From Tetmemena sp. SeJ-2015 (Eukaryota > Ciliophora > Spirotrichea > Sporadotrichida > Oxytrichidae): 64,000 nt of DNA. A model generated the notes under the pieces. It searched no databases. It saw only the letters and a list, made by a program, of their open reading frames with translations, and was not told the DNA's origin. A program made the translations under genes and the position numbers. This document shows, one piece after another, positions 60,849-64,000 of the stretch; within the stretch, counting starts at the first letter, position 1; every line of letters begins with the position of its first letter. Location of the stretch: the NCBI GenBank assembly GCA_027382625.1, contig JAJKFJ010022898.1, positions 147,576-211,575 of the forward strand, read 5' to 3'.

Positions 60849-63300
60849 GCTTCTTAATTTCAGATGCCCTTTTCCGGGTTAATCGGAACCGGTTCTCTTA
60901 AAATTTTAATTTAATTTATTTGAACAAAAAAATTTTAAATTAAAAATTTAAAAATTCCGAATCTTTCCCCCTTCTACAACCCTTAATCTATTTCATGGCC
61001 TCCTCCTATCTTTGTTTTACTTCCTGTTGAATTTACTCTCTCCCTCCCTTTCATCAGACTAACTAAGATCAGACTTTGATTATTCTTAAGGAAATTTCTG
61101 AGCCTTAATCTTTTATGATAACTTCACTTCTCTACACCGAAATAGTTGGTTAGAGATCATGTATTGCAAAAACTGAGTCAGTTTATATCTTGCGTGAGGG
61201 CATTCGAATTTCGGCGAAAAGGGAAGTTTAATCTTAACTAGATGCATCTTAAGGCAAATAGAGAAGGAGGCAACAGAGGGAAAGAGGGCTGGAAGATGTT
61301 AGGGAAAGAGGGTAACCCAAATGCAAAGTAACTGAAAGCCATATTTATCCAGTCAATACAGCTACTATTTTGATTTGACTCTCACATTAAAGAATTAGGA
61401 AGCGACTAATTCCTTATTAAATATCATTGCTCCACCGTAAATAACCGGTAATAGTAATAATTTTTAGATTCCTTGTATTTATGATTCTGAATCTTTATCT
61501 ATCATCAAAGAAAAATTTAATGTATACCATTAAGTTATAAAATAAATTTTGTTAAATGAGGAAATTCATTTTCAGACTATTTAGAAGATAAAATTAGACT
61601 TATCGACCAGCAAATCTTAAACGCAAATAGCAGAAATATTCTTTATTATTTAAATTTGAATAAAGAGATCTGGAAATGAATTTACCAAAAAATTAAATTT
61701 TATTATCACGAGTGATATTTAAGATTACTTTTTCTTTTTCCTTTTTAGAAGATAGAAAAGGATGGCTTGTATTTTCGGAGCCTTAGAGGTTATTTTGTTA
61801 GAATCATAAGATTTATTTGGATAAAGGGTACTTCGATTATAATTTAGCTCGTTTTATGGATGATTCTTGGTAGATTTTGGAAAATAGCATAATAAAAATT
61901 TATTTTTAAAAAATATTTTAATTGATCATTTTTCATTATCCTATAATTAAATTGCGTATTATGATCTTTATGTTTTGGATGAGATGCATGATCATATTTG
62001 AATTCGAATAGAATAAATTAGAAATAAGAATCCATTCATTACTCACCATATCAACAATTTACAATAAAGAGCAAGGATATTACTTTTGGATATTATTTTG
62101 TAATTATGGAATAAAGACTTTTATAATAATGTTGTTGAAAGAGGAGGGATATTATTAAAACCACAGCAGCAAATCATCTATATATCTAAAATTGTTTCAA
62201 ATAGGAAATTTTTTAATTATATAAAAAGTCGCAAAATTTAGAAAAGATTGAATTTTTATCAAACATATTTAAAATGGATTTTTTATTGAACGTTAAACCG
62301 AATAAAAATTATTTAATAAAATAATAAGAATTACTTTCAGATACAACTCCTAGATAATTGTCAAAATTTCATATTCAATAAATGAGATCACTCTTTTTGC
62401 CAACTCCTTCGTTCTCCTTAATCCTTTTAAATTTAATTTCCACTTACAAAAGCAAAGTTAATAATATGGTTTGGTGTTTTAATGGCTGTCAAATAACGGA
62501 TTTGGTGGCTTAATTATTTGAGAAATAATATATCCAGAGTATTTAAAACCCATTATATGAAATAATTTTTGTATAATTAATTTCTTTAAGAAATAATTAA
62601 ATAAGAAGGAAAAATTTTAAATTCCGTAAGGTGAGAGAAAGTATCTTGTCAAGGGATGGGAAATTAGACGCCCTTTACTAAATGCATCAGTCTATTTTCT
62701 AGAGCCAATCTATTTCAGTAATCAGTCGGTGAATAGTGTATAGTGTTTATTTTAAGGGTGTGAGGATTATGGTGAGTACTGAAATCGTACAGAAGAACAC
62801 TACATCTCGAGTTTGATCTCCTGAATAAATTAATTTTCCCTTTTTTTATAATGATGGCAAGCAATGAGTAATGATCTAGGTTAAATCATCAAGAATAATC
62901 ACGAGGAGATGTTTGGGATGCTGTTTGGTACTAAAAAATTGGCGTCTCATGAGGAGACTGTATTTTTCAGAATAGACCACTAGCATTATTCTACAAAATG
63001 CTATCTAAAGGTGCTTCATTATATAATGAAAAGTCCAAGGTTATTTTTTCCGCCTTGAAGATAAACAAGCAACATCAAAGGATTGTTGGGTATTGAGTAA
63101 CCCAGTCTGAGTCAAATAATTCAGAGAAGCTGAGAGTGAGGAGCAATTTTTCAGTCCAACCGATTCCTCTGTCCTGGGTTGCGATTCAAAGCCACTTGCC
63201 ACGTCTTGGGTTTATTAAGTTCCCTTAGAAGATTATTCTAATTTTGGACTTGTTTAGGATAATATACCTTGCATAATAATTTCTTAAATCAGTCTTTAAT
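60849..63300. other. AT-rich region without recognisable genes
   Basis: About 2.4 kb of AT-rich DNA. A small inverted motif surrounds GAACCGGTTC near 60889-60898. Short open stretches exist on both strands but none shows codon structure or known motifs. It may be intergenic or part of a germline-restricted element. Confidence 0.5.
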
Positions 63301-63540
63301 GGGCGGTGGGTCCCCCACCGCACGTGCGGTCCCGGGATCCCTCATTTTCCCCACACCGCACAACTTCGACCCACCAATCCCCCAGCCGCACGTGCGGTCT
63401 GGGGAAAGGTGACCAATCCCCCCACCGCACGTGCGGTCTGGGGATAGGGGACCAATCCCCCCACCGCACGTGCGGTCCGGGGATTGGTCCTTTTCCCCCC
63501 ACCGCACGACATTTCCCCCCACCGCACAACTTTTCATTTT
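63301..63540. repeat. GC-rich tandem repeat with four CCGCACGTGCGG palindromes; probable end of a second element
   Basis: A sharply bounded GC-rich block in AT-rich DNA. The 12-bp palindrome CCGCACGTGCGG occurs at 63318-63329, 63386-63397, 63425-63436 and 63464-63475, within units of the type CCAATCCCCCCACCGCACG. The same palindrome is at the ends of the Merlin element (6411 and 12516). The block begins with GGGCGGTGGG and is followed by very AT-rich DNA to the window end, as in the Merlin element, so it is probably the left terminus of a related element. The ORFs in it, on both strands, are repeat artefacts. Confidence 0.7.
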
Positions 63541-64000
63541 AAGTTTAGTAAGATATATAAGTGCCATCCAAAGCAGTTTATAATCAGTAGTAGGACTATT
63601 TTATGTTTAGTTAGGTCATTTAAGTCAAAAATTGTTTAAATTATACAAATAATTATATTTATTTTTAACTATTTAAAAAATTTTAATGCTAAACTATAAG
63701 TAAACATAATTTAACAAATCTATATTCTAAAAGATTTAAATTCTAAGACAATAAAAAAAAATAAGAAATTCACCACTAAAGTTTAATAACTATTAGTAAA
63801 AGTTATTGTCTACAAAAAGAATCATAATTTAGTTAAGTTAAGTGAATGATTAAAATTATAGAAAAGGATCTTTATCTTAATGGAAGATGAAATAAAAATT
63901 TCTCCATGATCTTTATCTTTTCCGATATCATATTATAAATTATTATAACTTTATTATATCATAACCCGAAATTGCAATACAAGCAGTTATGATGTGACCA
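63541..64000. other. AT-rich DNA following the GC-rich repeat
   Basis: Very AT-rich to the window end with no coding signal; probably the interior of the element that starts at 63301. Confidence 0.4.

Noticed and set aside
63289..63567. Four overlapping ORFs in the GC-rich block near the right edge
   Set aside because: Open on both strands only because the repeat lacks AT-rich stops; the content is repetitive.

Overview
This window looks like germline (micronuclear) DNA of a ciliate. It reads as coding sequence only if TAA and TAG are taken as glutamine and TGA as the sole stop; conserved proteins then open up on both strands. Their reading frames are cut by dozens of very short AT-rich segments (about 17-61 bp). 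Each segment is bounded by a 3-8 bp direct repeat, and deleting it with one repeat copy restores the conserved protein. That is the signature of internal eliminated sequences (IESs) with pointer repeats. Ordinary GTAAG...CAG introns of 30-50 bp are also present. Pointer-type IESs, this genetic code and (apparently) a scrambled gene together suggest a spirotrich or hypotrich relative of Oxytricha or Stylonychia; this is inference, and no rRNA or telomere confirms it.

Layout: 1-4.3 kb, a Gln/Asn/Ser-rich protein gene (-) running off the left edge; 4.7-6.3 kb, PhoD-like phosphatase (-); 6.39-12.54 kb, a complete Merlin-family (IS1016-like) DNA transposon with 676-bp terminal inverted repeats, an 8-bp target duplication and a nested 0.85-kb palindrome; 12.7-14.0 sideroflexin (+); 14.2-16.1 Gln-rich coiled-coil protein (+); 16.2-17.7 acid lipase (+); 18.0-19.0 DUF1295 steroid-reductase-like membrane protein (-); 19.4-21.9 ATPase half of MOT1/BTAF1 (+); 22.1-25.2 low-complexity protein (-); 25.2-26.6 Rab geranylgeranyltransferase alpha (+); 27.0-28.2 unknown (+); 28.5-31.85 Enhancer-of-polycomb (-); 32.2-34.1 two unknown genes (+); 34.4-36.5 mitochondrial-type DnaJ (-); 37.0-38.1 mitochondrial ribosomal protein bL17 (+); 38.7-41.1 membrane RING-H2 E3 ligase (+); 41.5-42.7 WD40 protein (+); 43.2-45.8 coiled-coil protein (+); 46.15-47.4 palmitoyl-protein thioesterase (+); 47.5-48.8 Lys-rich repeat protein (-); 48.85-58.3 HEAT-repeat half of MOT1, interrupted at 50.3-55.7 by a multi-ORF Tc1/mariner-class transposon; 58.7-59.2 and 60.0-60.85 two small secreted proteins (+); 60.85-64 AT-rich DNA with the GC-rich palindromic end of what looks like a second terminal-repeat element.

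The most striking observation is that the two halves of MOT1 lie in the wrong order: the C-terminal ATPase half is about 27 kb upstream of the N-terminal HEAT half, on the same strand, with many unrelated genes between. Together they account for roughly a full-length Mot1. This fits a scrambled germline gene that also carries a transposon between two of its coding segments, which must be removed during macronuclear development.

A number of single-base frame breaks in otherwise conserved genes and two in-frame TGA codons are most easily explained by residual base errors, but recoding is not excluded.
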